64,000 bases of DNA, taken from assembly GCA_030549175.1 (NCBI GenBank), contig JAUKUA010000004.1:5580001-5644000 (forward strand), in the 5' to 3' direction. A program made the translations under genes and the position numbers. A model generated the notes under the pieces. It had not been told where the DNA came from and ran no database searches. It saw only the letters and a list, made by a program, of their open reading frames with translations. Source of the DNA: Lasiosphaeris hirsuta (taxonomy: Eukaryota; Ascomycota; Sordariomycetes; Sordariales; Lasiosphaeriaceae). Below, piece by piece: positions 10,881-23,368 of the stretch; position 1 is the first letter of the stretch; each line of letters begins with the position of its first letter.

Positions 10881-11183
10881 TGTCAGACGGAACTGTCAGA
10901 TGTGGTAGCTATGAAACAAAGAGATAAATATAGTGGCTATGTAACAAAGAGACTAACGTGGTAATTGAACCTAGCCACCACAAATGGATTATAATAGATT
11001 ACGCAGCAAGGCATACTGCAAGGCGCAGCATAGCTGCGCCATGATAAGAACTAGTTGTGTTCCTAGAGGTGGAGAAACTGGACCCAATATATATAGGGGC
11101 CTTCTCTTCAACCTAGGAACACATACACAAGCAATACAATCACACAACTGCAACCCCCAACAAGGAGTGCAGTGCTTCTGACA
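10881..11183 (+). repeat. Solo-LTR-like unit with inverted ends
   Basis: It starts TGTCAGA and ends TCTGACA, a 7-bp inverted pair, about 300 bp apart. It contains a TATATATAGGGG promoter-like box (about 11088) and a CAAGGCGCAG/CTGCGCC hairpin. The flanks are AGGCT on the left and AGGTT on the right, an almost perfect 5-bp target duplication differing by one C-to-T change. A second TGTCAGA lies at 10894 and could be the true start. No internal retroelement domain is next to it. Its GC is normal, so RIP has touched it little. Confidence 0.5.
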
Positions 11184-12169
11184 AGGTTGAGTCGTATTTC
11201 GTGACTGAGCATTATACTTTAAAGTGAGGAGACGAAGAGTCAGGATTATTGTTAGTTTATAGTATTACTATTATAACAACTCTTTACAGTATCTTTATTA
11301 TATGCCATGGGATAGTATATAACATATTAATCTAATACCTAGAACATTATATAGTACCCTGGTACCAAAACTGGGATAGTACTTATCATACTGGTATATA
11401 ATGTACTAGCCTAAAGAATACCAGTATATAATATACTAACTTAAAATATACCAGTGTATAATATCTTGGATTAGAACGTACTGGTATCTAAACTATACTA
11501 CAGCTTAGTCTTGGAATTCACTCTTAGCGTGTTATCCGACTCCCCTGCAAATGTCTACAAAACACCCTAGGTTTCGCTGTGCTCAGGCCGCAGTACTAGC
11601 AGACTGTTAGCGAAGCCCTGCAGATCGCCGGAAATACCTTAACAACACGAATAGTCTTGGCAGTTAGTGCCGATAGTGCTCCTGACCTACAATTTGTTTT
11701 ACGGCCCTTACGGCCCTTGACGACCTACCTCCGGTCTCTCTCTGACCGTTCAGTAGTCCGTGATGCCGCGATACTGTGTATATCATTTGTGGTATTTTCT
11801 AGGCCGTCGTCTTCTTTCATTTTTTCTCTTTTCACGGCGTTGATCTTGTAGCGCCCCGCTGGAAGAACCTTTTCTAGCTACTCCCTTCCATTTCCGCCGT
11901 AACTGTTCTAAGTTACAGCGTTGTTGTCCTCTCTTTTTGTTACCCTTTGTAGTCCGTTTCCGTTTTCCTTAATACCATACCTCCTAGGCGATGTCGTGGC
12001 CCCATAGTAACCCCTAAGTAGTATTATACCGGTTATAATTGGTTATTAGCTACTGCCATGTTTGAGATAAATAGCAGCGGGATTCCTTATAGAACGTACC
12101 GGGTATGTAAGGTTTGCTAGAGAGTAGCTCCTATGTTAGGTGTCCCTGGTAGTAGCTATATTATCCGCG
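11184..12169. other. Decayed sequence, no gene recognised
   Basis: AT-rich, with a tandem repeat (annotated separately) and a moderately GC-rich stretch at about 11520-11980 whose only open frame (11657-11851) I do not recognise. It could be the upstream part of the Helitron whose replicase starts near 12170, but no Helitron terminus was identified. Confidence 0.4.
11391..11490. repeat. 30-bp tandem repeat, three full units and a partial fourth
   Basis: Units start at 11391, 11421, 11451 and 11481 with CTGGTATATAATGTACTA, CCAGTATATAATATACTA, CCAGTGTATAATATCTTG and CTGGTATCTAAAC. Period is exactly 30 bp. Differences are mostly C/T and G/A, as expected if RIP acted. Confidence 0.7.
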
Positions 12170-13093
12170 AATGTAACCGACGGGTAAAGGCTAAAGTTAC
12201 GGCCCTTAATATTTTCTTGTAAGATGGTACGGTTTCTTTCCGGTTAGATTACTAACTACTTAATCTAGGTAAGCCAAAAGGTTAGATATTTACTAATGAG
12301 GTTGAGAGTGTTAGTAAGTATAATATAGAACTTATTAAAGTAGAGTGTAAGAAGTACAGGGTTTTATACTAGTTAAATAAGAGGCTTATAGTTCGTGATT
12401 TCTTTTCCTATACCATTAACGTGTTTTAATCTCTTAGTAACGATTATCTACGGCGAATCTTAAGTTTAGGAAGTATTACAATAGTAGAAAGGTTAACTTA
12501 TAGCCGTGGTAAGAGCTTTTGGTATTCTTAACGGCTTTACTAAAGGGCGAAGCTCCTAATTTTATGATATTTTATAAGAATATATAGAGATATAATAACG
12601 CCTTTTAGTATACTTCGGTTAAATGTACGTAGTAAGCCGTTTCTAGAGGTATAGAGCCTATAGAATTTTATATCTAAGACGCTTTATATTATTATTCCAA
12701 TAGTTTAGAGGTAGCTATGGGAAATGAAGCGTTTGTAACAGTTTATTTACTTAACTTAGAAGTTACTATAAACTGTTACTTTAGAGAGTGTAATAGAATT
12801 AACGTAGGTAATAGCCTACTTGATTAGTAGTTATATATATTGTTAAGTTAATATATCTAGAAGAACTACGAGTTTTATTAGATATATGTAACTGTATATG
12901 AGAGGTTACGAAATGGTAGCCTTTTTATAAAGATGATAATTATTTCGTAACTAAGATTAATAGTAAAATATGGTATAGATTTCCATAAGAAGAACTTATC
13001 TATAGCTTAGGAAGTAATATTTATGATCCTAGCTAAGTATGAAAATAATTACTTTTAAGATGTGGTATTAGCATACCGGTATATAAATAGTAT
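12170..13093 (+). pseudogene. Helitron replicase, N-terminal part (Helitron_like_N), before the B1 insertion
   Basis: One frame, interrupted only by TAA/TAG, carries the ordered landmarks of Helitron replicases. First is the cysteine motif VECKKY...LYQLNKRL, with Trp and Cys codons damaged. Then come KVNLQPW, FLTALLKGEAPNF, NIQRYNNAF, YTSVKC, a YIQDALYYYSNSLE segment that aligns to the hGxLYHxxGSL motif, and a basic RLIVKYGIDFHKKNLS block. This is the Helitron_like_N domain that precedes the Rep (rolling-circle) nuclease. The frame ends at 13093, where Gypsy-B copy B1 inserted, and resumes at 22762. Rep and helicase domains were not found. Confidence 0.75.
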
Positions 13094-13327
13094 TGTTACG
13101 TGGAAAAATGTAGATAGCCTAGATAGGTTAGTCCGTTGTGCACAGTCCCTACGCTCAATTGAGCACAGGGGGTGCGCTGCCATATAATGGTAGCGTGCCC
13201 TCCAGACTAATTGCCAACGGGCCATCCTTTACAAATTATTTACACCACCATACAATATGTCATGTCAGTGTTCATGTGAAGGACTACCAAAGTAACGCTT
13301 ACACAAGCGGTCCTTTTGACCGTAGTA
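13094..13327 (+). repeat. Gypsy-B B1 5' LTR
   Basis: 234 bp, nearly identical to the 3' LTR and to the B2 LTRs. Just inside lies AGTGGTACCCCTACC, where the TGG two bases after the LTR is the usual start of a tRNA primer-binding site. Confidence 0.9.
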
Positions 13328-13399
13328 AGTGGTACCCCTACCATCGAATCGGATAGACCTTATCAGTCAATTTGACACCTCCGGGACTAACACCAGCTT

Positions 13400-15830
13400 A
13401 TATCACGTTGTAATAAAGACAACGACAACGTCAACGTTAACAGTACGAAGGCTCTTAACTAAGTCGGCGGCCTACTGTTAAAATAACAACGATAACATAC
13501 GTGTTAACGGTATGAAGGCTCTTAACTAAGTCGGCGACTTACTGTTAAAACAACAAGACAAGCGGATGTATATTGTTAAGCTCTACGAAGTCTAACAGGT
13601 ATTCGACTATATCTCTAAGAATCCGAAAGTCAAGTGGTAAACTAGCGTAAAGCCGGAGCGTAAGTAAGTACTCGTGGCGTTAGTAAGCCTAATTTTTCTT
13701 ACCAACGGAACATTTACTTACTTAAGAAGTCTCATTTAGAACAGCTATCTAAACACCTAGAACGTTAATAACTATATTCCGAAAGAGTACTTTAAACCTC
13801 TAGTCGATAACTACCTTTAAGAAGTATAGAAAGGCCTCTACCTAGTACTAAAGTACTCGAGAATGGTAGAAACGCTAAAACTAAGAGATATCTAACAAAC
13901 CCTGACAACGTTACTACCTATGGACCTAACACTTAGAGGTATACTAACTATCTTACTACTAAGTAACACGATGTTAGTAGCTAGACGAGATATTATATTA
14001 GGAGAGTCCGATATTATATCGTAAGACGAAGGATTCTTATCCGTAATATTAAGTAAAATGGTAGAAAACTATATGCCGAGGTAGGACCTAGATCCGCTTG
14101 AAGATCGTACTAACGAGTAACCCCTTAGTCTATCTCTATTTCTACCTCCGAGGTAATTGACAATCGAAAAGTAACTTACGTAGATAATATAGGTTATATA
14201 GATATATCTTATGATTACTCTTGTAAGGACTAATATGTTAGTAACCGGCTCCGTGGCTTAAGTAAACGCTTCGTTAGTAATAAGAGGCTTTAATTAGTAG
14301 ATCTATTATGTTAGTCTCTTTTAACTAGACGTATTACTAGAAAAAGACGATAAGGCCTAATTATTTTATAACGATAAGTAGCTTTATTACCGTAATATTT
14401 ATCTTTTGACTATACGTGTTAAGAAAGTAGCCTTAGATTTAGATAGATATAATACTTTTTATAAAGAACTGTTTTTATTATTTAGAAAATTAACTTTCTA
14501 ATGATACGAGCTTTAATTATTAACTAAGGATAAGAAGTACATAAGACTAAACGTCTTTAACTAGGTTATAATTATTTTTTAACAGTTTAGACTAAAGTTA
14601 GTAGATATAAAATAATAGTTTAGTTAACTTATAAGTAAGTTTAAGGCCGAAGATAACATTACTAGTAAGTAAGTCTATATATATACAATAGATTATTTTA
14701 AGTATATAAGAGTATAAAGAGACAAGGAGGATTTTTAATTACTTACTAAGTTATATAATAACCTATATGAGAAATTATATTAACTTTATACTTAATTAAC
14801 TACTAAAGATATACTTCGTAATTACTTCGATAAGATTAAAGAAAAGGTATTGACATCTCGTAATATGTTAGTTATTAAAGAAACGGTTATAAAAGTAACT
14901 AAGATAATATTATATAATAACGATACTATGACTTATAATAATGATAATATTAACTAGGTTAATAAAGATAGAAGATAAGGTTAAGCTAACGATTAAGGAA
15001 GATAAGTTACTTAATAAGGTAATAATAGTAATCGAAGGTATTTTAATAATAAAAGGTTATTCTTTAGTAACTAAAGAAGTAGATAGTAAGAACGTTTATA
15101 CTCTAGTAATATAAATGAATGTAGCTATGATATATACCTATATTAGAGATTTAATAACTAAGTACCTAGAAGTTTCTAGCTAAACTAAGTATTTTAAAGG
15201 TAGTAGTACTACGACTAATATTAACCTTATAATAATAGTACTTTTACCTACATTAATAATAAGTTTATTTACGGAGAAAGTACTAACGTCTAGTAACAAT
15301 ATAAATAACTTAAGGCCGAGAGATATTACTTTATTAACGAAGAAAAATCGGAAGAGGATATTATTACTTTTCTTAACATTATAACATTTTCTTTCTATTT
15401 AACTTTTCTTCGTTCTTCCGTAACACTAAGTAACCTTACTTAGTATAAGGTATCTAACAAAAAAAAGTATAAATATTCGAGCTATATAAAAACATTCTAC
15501 TATAGAAATAAACTATAGTAACATATCTAGACGGAGTATATTAAATAACTATAGAAGCTAAAGGAAGGTTTAATCGTATGTTAAGAACCTAGGTTCCTAA
15601 AAGAGCCCATGTCTCTTATATTTCCTATAAAGCCTATAATCTTTAAGGAGTAAAGATTTCCTATAGAGCCTGTGACTCCGAGGTAACTTATCTGTTTAAG
15701 AAAAGAGCTAAAGAGCTTTAAGAAGTTAGAGGATAATAAGAACGTAAGGATAAGTAAGAATGACGTAAGAAAGGTTCGTTTTAAATAAGTATTTATAAAA
15801 GATATAAAAAAGGAAGATAAAGGATTTATC
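13400..15830 (+). pseudogene. Gypsy-B B1 gag-like region
   Basis: This is the decayed counterpart of the B2 gag-like region. The position of the C2H2-type zinc finger (about 15468-15530) can be traced, but its cysteine codons are TAT instead of TGT. No open frame of note survives; the 252-bp minus-strand frame here is a shadow. Confidence 0.65.
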
Positions 15831-15959
15831 ATAACCTAGGAAAGTCACTTAATAAAGAACTAAAGTAGTAATAACTCGAGTAATAAAAAAACTTATATTA
15901 TCCTTAAGGAAAGGTAGGTTATTAAAGTAAACTTACTACTTTGTTCCATAGGCTCTTAA

Positions 15960-18900
15960 TACCTAAAGAAGTCTTATCTTCAAATTAATATCAAAGTAGA
16001 CTTAAACGATAAACTTACACACATCTATTTTAACATTGGTAGCTTAACTAACCTCGTCGATAAAAAGTAAATTTAGAAATGGGTACGTTATTTACACTAG
16101 GTACCATAAAAACCTTATTTCGTTAAAAAAGTTAACTTAAGAACTTATATCGATAAGTAAGCTAAGTTCGATTTTTACATTTCTAATATAACATAGTAAA
16201 TTAGTATTAATACTTACTTTTATATAAAAGCTAATATTATCAACGAGCTGAGGCTATATATATTAATCGGTATTACTTTTATAGATGATAATGGCATAAT
16301 CATCGACTTCCTAAGGAATAATATTACTTTTTGATCTGTTAGAAACATAAAGATAAGGATAGACTTAGTCGTTAAATCTCACCGGGAGATTATATGTAAG
16401 GTTACTACTTTCTAAAGTATTATTTTTATATCTAAAGAAAAAGGTTTTATTAAGACTAAGATATACGATTTACTAAAGTTATTACCTAAGGAGACGTACA
16501 TTTATAATAAACTATAGACTTTTTACCTTATATTAACATAAGAAGGTATCTAAGATAATAACATCGACTACTTAATATCTTATATAATATATTTCCATAA
16601 CTAGATATTTAAGCTAATAATTATTAAGAGAGGTTAGAAGATTAAAAAAGTTTAAAAATAGCTCGGAATAAAGTAGGTATTTATATTCGATTTAACGAGT
16701 TATAACGTAAACACAAAAGTAAAGATTACATAAGCCTCCTTTACGAGATATTATATAAAGCTTAACAACGTTAATATAGAAAAATATTATTTAACTATCC
16801 TAAATAAAATCTATTAACTTAAGGATAAAATAAAAGATGTTTTCGTTTATATTTTAAACGGTTAAGAAAGTAACGAGATAGAAATTATTAATATCTTATA
16901 GTTACTCTTTCTAAAGATAAGATATTATATACTATTATACGGAGTCGAGAAGCTAGCTGATTTTCCTACTATTAAAAGTAAAGTTAAAATAAATATTTAT
17001 AAAATAAACGAAACCTTCATAAAAAAGATTAAGGACTTCCTAGATAAGTATAACATATTCCGTAATAAAGATATCGTACCTATACCTAATAAGAGTAAAA
17101 TAAGAATTAACCTTGTTAAAAAATAATAAAACCAAATTAAGTTAACAAAGCTATATCCCTAAGGAACGAAAGATTATGTTTTCGCCACGTAGAGACTTAA
17201 TATTATATACATAATTAGAAAGTTAACCTTTCTTAACGAACTAATCCCTATTATATATCTTACCTTCGTAATATAAAGAACGGTTAATAAAGTAAAGAAA
17301 AGTTATCTTATCGTTAACTTACGTACCTTAAACAAGGTTACGATACTAAACGTCTACCTACTTATAGACTAAGACGACATGATTCTTATAATATAAGAAA
17401 AAAAGGTTTTCTCCATAATAAATGCCTCCGATTTCTTTTATTAATTACTAGTCCATAATAAACATCGTAGTCATATAGTCATCGTCATAGAAAGAGAACT
17501 TAAATAATTAAACGTAGTACTTATGGGATTTAAGAACTTATCCGTTTTTACCTAACATTTTATAGACTACTTATTTTATAACAGTTAAGATTTTATACGG
17601 ACATATATCGATAACATCGTCGTCTTTAATACTATAAAAGACGAGTACTATAAGTACATAAGTAAGGTACTTAAGCTCCTAAAGGATGTGAGGATATATA
17701 TTAATACTAATAAGTTATTCATAGCCTATCTAACGATCTAACTTCTAGAATATATTGTCAATAGAAAAGAAGTTACGAAAACGGATAATTAAATTATAAC
17801 TTTTTAAAAGATAAAATTCCTAGACATGTTAAATATACTTAAGATTTATTTAAAGATAACTAAATAGTTACGATATAAGATTACTTAGTATAATGTCAAA
17901 GCCGGACTATTATAGAAGAAAAAGATAGTATTATTAATATTAGGCCATAAGAAAAGAAAGATTATAAACGGAAGTATAAAAAACATAAGAAAGGCTTATA
18001 TATTGAAAATACGTTTTTAACCTTTAAAAGATAAATAAAAATCTTTCTACTTACTATAAAAACACTTATACATATAATTTACGACTTATCATTATGTTAA
18101 AACGAAGCTATTGTTTTTTAAAGTTGATATTTATAAAGAAACTTTTAACTTCTTCGTTTTCTAACTTAAGAATAACTAAGATAAGAAAGTAATCTTAAAG
18201 CGTAACTTTATAACGGAGAAGGTTCTACCGATTATGTTCTTATTAAGAGTAATTATTATAACTGAGTAGAAATATAGATTTATAAAGATAGAGGTTATAG
18301 TAGTTATATAAGTAGTTAAGAAGCTTAAGAAGATAGTTTAGTCAAACTAACATCGCTTAAACGTCCTAACGGATCATATTCCCACTAAAGATATCGTTAA
18401 GTATACGTCTTTAGTAACGATAAACTTAAACAAGGTTAACCTTAAGCTTACGAATGTAATAAACTAGCTTTCTTAATTTAAAATCGATATTTTTTATATC
18501 CTAGGCGTTCTTAACGTCGTTCTTAATACACTCTCACAGTTTCTAACGTTTAAACAGGACTTTAAGAAGCTTAAGGTAAATAAATCTAACGAGCTCGATA
18601 ATATCTAAGCTATGGTATAAAATATAAAGAATAAAATACCTATTATAATTACTTAGGTAAGTACTAAGTTCGTTATTAACGATTTGTTTAAAACCACCCT
18701 ATATGAGAGTTATAAGAACGATACGAAATATAGTAAGTTAATAGCCGGTATTAACGCTAAGATAGAAAAATCTATCGTACCATAACGGATAAAACACGTT
18801 AGAGTACCTAAGAGGTACCTACGACTCTTAATAGGACTATTTAAGATTAGAAATAAGTTATTATATCATATCGATCACAATAGAAATCGTCGCTTCTATA

Positions 18901-20350
18901 TCCTAAGAACGTATGTTAAGATAATACTCGAGATAGTATATGATAAATCGTATCATTTTGGTTTTTATAAGATAATAGATAACCTTTAAAATATATACTT
19001 TACTAACAAGGTATAGAAAGTAAAACGTTTCATTTAGTTTTATAAGACCTACCGTTAAAACTAGACTAATAGGTAGCTTACGAATAAAAAAATAATACCT
19101 ATCTATATAATCCCATAGCCGTTTTATACTATTATAATAGATTTTATTATTAACTTACCTATAATCTTATCAACTAAAACGATATAGTATCTTAAAGATT
19201 ATAACATACTTAATATATTTTATATAGTTATGTATAAGTTCTTTAAAAAAACACTCTTACTAGTAAGATACTATACCTATATAGCTAAGGATTAGATAAA
19301 GGTATTAACGAGATTATTATTTATATATGATTAGAGACAACCGACGATGATTATTAACGACAAAGACTTAAATTTTACTTCGATATTATAAAAAGAGATT
19401 TTTAATATCTACGATATTAAACTACTCTTTTTTACTACTTACTACCTATAAACTAATAGCTAGTTAAAAAGGATAAACTAGATAGTTAAGATTATCATTT
19501 GTTTCTATACCTTTATAACAGACAGAAAGGTTCCATAGGTTAATATACTACTATCGTTCTAGTTTAATATTAACAATATACTAATTGTTACGATTAGTAA
19601 ATTACCTAATGAACTAGTCCTCGGATTCCGGCTAAGGTCTCTAGTAAACATTTTAACTATAAAAGAAGATATAAGAGTAAGTACCGAGGTAACGGAGGTT
19701 TTTAAGAGATATTACTAAAAGGAAGTAATTTAACTTCTTATTATCGCTAACGTAATGACAAAACTCTATTATAACGATAAATACATACTTAAGACCTTTA
19801 AGATCGGAGATATTATTTACTTACGTCTCTATAAGAGTTATTATCTATCCGGTAAGCTAAAAAGAAAATGGTCATCTCAAAGGGTAAGCTTATTTAAGAT
19901 TATTAATAAAGTAAAAATAAGTAATCTAACTTACAAACTTAACTTCTTAACATCATAGGAAATGTACCTAATCGTCTTAGTTATATAACTATACCGTCCT
20001 TAACAAGATAAGGATCCTTTTAGCCGAAAGTAACAGGTACTATTAGCTGTTAAGGTTAATAAATAAGAAGAATAGGAACTTAACTATATCGTTAGTGGTA
20101 AAGTAAGCTAGAAGAAAAAGAATCTAAGTGTTAAATATCTCGTCTATTAGAAAAACTACGAAGTTAAAGACGATATATAGAAGTTCAAAGTAAACTTATT
20201 ATTAAACGTAAAAGATATCGTCATAAGTTACGAAACGAGAAATCCTATTAACTAGGATAAGAAGTGTAAGAAGAAGGGTATCAAGGCTATTAAATACGTT
20301 AAGGTCGACATTATCCCTACCATAGAAATAGTAGTTAAGCTTCTATAGTA
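15960..20350 (+). pseudogene. Gypsy-B B1 pol (protease, RT, RNase H, integrase, chromodomain)
   Basis: The RT catalytic box reads TYIDNIVVF at about 17601-17625 (the second Asp of the DD pair is now Asn, GAC to AAC). RNase H and an HHCC-type integrase follow: HDKSYHFGFYKMID, then a damaged Cys pair, then the IIIDFIINLP catalytic-Asp segment. After the integrase a KYLVYQKNYE segment corresponds to a chromodomain (KYLVxWKxY) with Trp turned to stop. This order (RT-RH-IN-chromo) is that of chromovirus-type Ty3/Gypsy elements. Not functional. Confidence 0.85.
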
Positions 20351-20770
20351 CCAAACCACTAGATAAGAAGTGTTTTCGAGGACAAATAGCTTTCTTAATA
20401 AGGTAAGAGAGTATTTTAACTATAATACTAGATCTTTTCTTTCTTTTACTTTTCTTTATTAACCTTACTTAGCTATACGAGCGTCTTCTTACTACGAGCT
20501 AAAAAAGACTAGATGATTAGATAGAAGCCTTATTATGATATCGTTTTTTCTTTGTTAATTTTCCTTATTATAAGGCCCTAGCCTACTAAGCTAGGCTACT
20601 AACTAAAAAACCCCTCTTATAAAATTTTTATGTTTTTCTTTCTTATAATTATCACTACCCTTATCGCTACTATTAAGTTATACCTTCATACTTTCTTTAT
20701 ATCTTACTATCACGTTTATTTACGTTTTAAGATAGTTAAATTTAACTATTTATAAGAGTATATTTATAAA

Positions 20771-22471
20771 ATAAAATATTAATTTGAGGTAGCTTAAGTT
20801 AAGTTAAATAGTCTAAATATACCCGAGGATAGCCTAATAGCTAAGAGTCCGGATCTTACGTGTCTTTAAATTCTAGCCGAAGAAACCTTAAGATACGTTA
20901 AATAAGCCCAAGAGAACGTTACTGTTACTACCGAACATAATAAGGACGACTATAACAAGCCTAAGTCTAACAATCTACCTAATTACGATTTTAACTATGA
21001 TAACAACAAGAGTGAGTACGTAAAGGACGATAACTTTAACCTTACTATAGAAAGTAAGTTTAATAACGAAGATAAAAAGATAACCTTAGATCCCTTAGGT
21101 AACTTACCTAGCTTTTTTACTAGCTTACTTGTTAAATATCACACCCCTAAGAAATACTACTACCAAAGTATAAAGATACTTTAAAAACAGGCTAAGTAAA
21201 AAGCTAAGTGACTTACTACCGGTAGTAAAGGGCCTAAAGTCTTACTAAACTATAGAGCCTACTTCGAGTTTAAGTACTATAACAAGTTAGTAAGTAGACA
21301 GGAAGCTTACAAACGTACCGCCTTTATAATCGACGATCCGAAGCTTCTCTTTATAATAAATAAAGAGATTAAGGATATCTTTACTAAAGGATCAAAGTCG
21401 GCTATTAAAAACTAAGGTCTAGCTAACAACTCATATATACACTAGTTAAAGGAGTTATTAAACAAGACTAAGATAACATACGATAAGTAAGATATTAATA
21501 ATAACTACTTACCTTCAAAGGTATCTATTCTTACGATTATCTATTATTATCTTATAGCCGCTTTAAATAAGAAACTATCTTTAGTCCTTATTTACCTTAA
21601 TCACCTCGACCTTACATAAGTTCATACCTAGGCCGACTAAGTAAGTATCCTTATCACCGACACAAACTAGTATTAACGTATATAGTTCTAATACCTTAAG
21701 TACTAACTTACCAATAAGACTACAGAGCTTAAGAAGGCTAAAGTAGTCTATACGTCTTCTATAACTAATATACTTATTAACATATATAATCTCTAAAAGT
21801 ACCTTAAAGGTAAGATCAATGTCCTTAAGAATAAGATTAAGGAGCTCCCGAGCTACGATAAGGTTTACAAAACTTTCTAAGCTATAAAGAAAATAACGAT
21901 AAATAACCTTAATAAACATACTACCAAGAAATAAGTCAACGCTCTAACGGGCCATATAAACAAAGTTAGCCCGAAGACTAAAATACTTAACAACTAGATC
22001 TAAGATTTTCAAAAGGACCTAACAAAACTTAACAAGGCTATTAAGTAACTATCAACTACGTAACCCACGACTACCTCGACTACTCGTTTAAGTACCTCTA
22101 TACCTATTATAACCCTCGGCACCTTACGTAAGTACCCTACTGAGGATACCTAGAGTAAAATCATAACTATAGGTACTTTACCTAAGAAGTAGAATAAGCG
22201 TGGTACCTTTACTGACCTATTCGGCACTGACACTCCCAAGGTTAGTACACGTAGTAAGTCGGTAGTTTTTTCTCCTACTCAAGAGACCCCTACCAAAGGT
22301 ATCAGTCGTAAGAAGCCTACCGCCAAGAAGTCGCCTCCCAAGACGACTAAACGGAAGACGCTCTTTGACACTATAGACTAGAGGGGCATGAGCGTAGGGA
22401 ATGGGATGATCTAAGTATAGCAACGGTGTACGAAAGGGCTGGGAGTAATTGGTACTTTTCTTATAGTTTAA
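20771..22471 (+). pseudogene. Gypsy-B B1 third ORF downstream of pol, decayed
   Basis: Same frame and length as the better-preserved B2 copy (46159-47859). The start codon is now ATA (ATG in B2), a G-to-A change. In-frame stops are TAA or TAG at glutamine positions. See the B2 entry for content. Confidence 0.75.
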
Positions 22472-22527
22472 GAGAGTGGAGGACGATAGCGAGGACGCCC
22501 TTTTCTTTATTCTTTGCCCTAGGTACA

Positions 22528-22761
22528 TGTTACGTGGAAAAATGTAGATAGCCTAGATAAGTTAGTCCATTATACGTAGTCCCTACGCTCAATTAAGTAT
22601 AGGAGGTACGCTACCATATAATGGTAGCGCGCCCTCTAGACTGATTGCCAACGGGCTATCCTTTATAAATTATTTATACTACCATACAATATGTCATGTC
22701 AGTATTCATGTGAAGGACCACCAAAGTAACGCTTACATAAGCGGTCCTTTTGACCGTAGTA
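22528..22761 (+). repeat. Gypsy-B B1 3' LTR
   Basis: 234 bp starting TGTTACG and ending CGTAGTA, followed at once by the AGTAT target duplication. Confidence 0.9.
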
Positions 22762-23018
22762 AGTATGGTCTAAAGCTTTTATATTATCGATCTATATAAT
22801 CTTATATATCTTCCGTTAGTATATCTTCTTATGTTCTTATACGGTAATCTTAGGTTTTACTAAGTTATATTACTTCGCGATAAGGAAGATTATAGTTAAA
22901 GAGCTTACTGTATCTAACCGTGAAATAATAGAGGTAGAATTAATGATATAAATATAAATAGTAATAATAATATTATCAGTAAGGATAAAGTAAAGTAAAA
23001 TATGTTTTACCGTTTTAT
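22762..23018 (+). pseudogene. Helitron replicase, continuation after the B1 insertion
   Basis: Directly after the B1 target duplication the frame continues with segments IIDLYNLIYLPLVYLLMF and FLYGN. These line up with the conserved H-x-x-Y-xPLxYPLLFPYG block of Helitron replicases, just where the first part stopped. It is cut at 23019 by a Gypsy-A LTR. The rest of the Helitron was not found. Confidence 0.7.
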
Positions 23019-23368
23019 GTTACACTAGTAGGCTCACCTAGGTCAACAAGTCACTGATCTCCTTGACTGAGCTACACCACCGATATAAACTATACATATA
23101 CATACCTATTGACATATAGATATTTATTATAATTTAACGTAGAGAAGGGAACTATTACAGAGAGATAGCCACAGCGTGGTTCAACCTCGGGACATGCTCC
23201 AACGTATGACTAATAGCTTATTTAGCCAGTACATATGTCAACAAATCCTCAAAAGTACCCATGAGTTACGACAGATGCTTAGAACCACTCATAAGCTAGA
23301 GTAGCCATATAACGGATCTCGCCCGTATTAGGTAACGTCATTAGACTTTAGATTTGTTATAGACAAGC
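23019..23368 (+). repeat. Older Gypsy-A LTR, left part (split by A1)
   Basis: It starts TGTTACACTAGTAGG and follows the family LTR for 350 bp to GACAAGC, where the complete element A1 is inserted. The remainder is at 32107-33080. Confidence 0.85.

Larger units (their letters stand above)
13094..22761 (+). mobile_element. Gypsy-B copy B1, full-length LTR retrotransposon, RIP-damaged
   Basis: It is bounded by 234-bp LTRs (13094-13327 and 22528-22761) that start TGTTACG and end CGTAGTA. It is flanked on both sides by AGTAT (13089-13093 and 22762-22766), a perfect 5-bp target duplication. Order inside: gag-like region, Ty3/Gypsy-type pol, chromodomain, then an extra 3' ORF. Every coding region is riddled with TAA and TAG. 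The whole is 9668 bp. It is more heavily mutated than copy B2. It split a Helitron replicase. Confidence 0.93.

Noticed and set aside
15581..15832. Minus-strand frames MINPLS... at 15581-15832 and 40969-41220, present in both Gypsy-B copies
   Set aside because: They occur only because the element is repeated; they are antisense to the gag-like region of an element coded on the plus strand.
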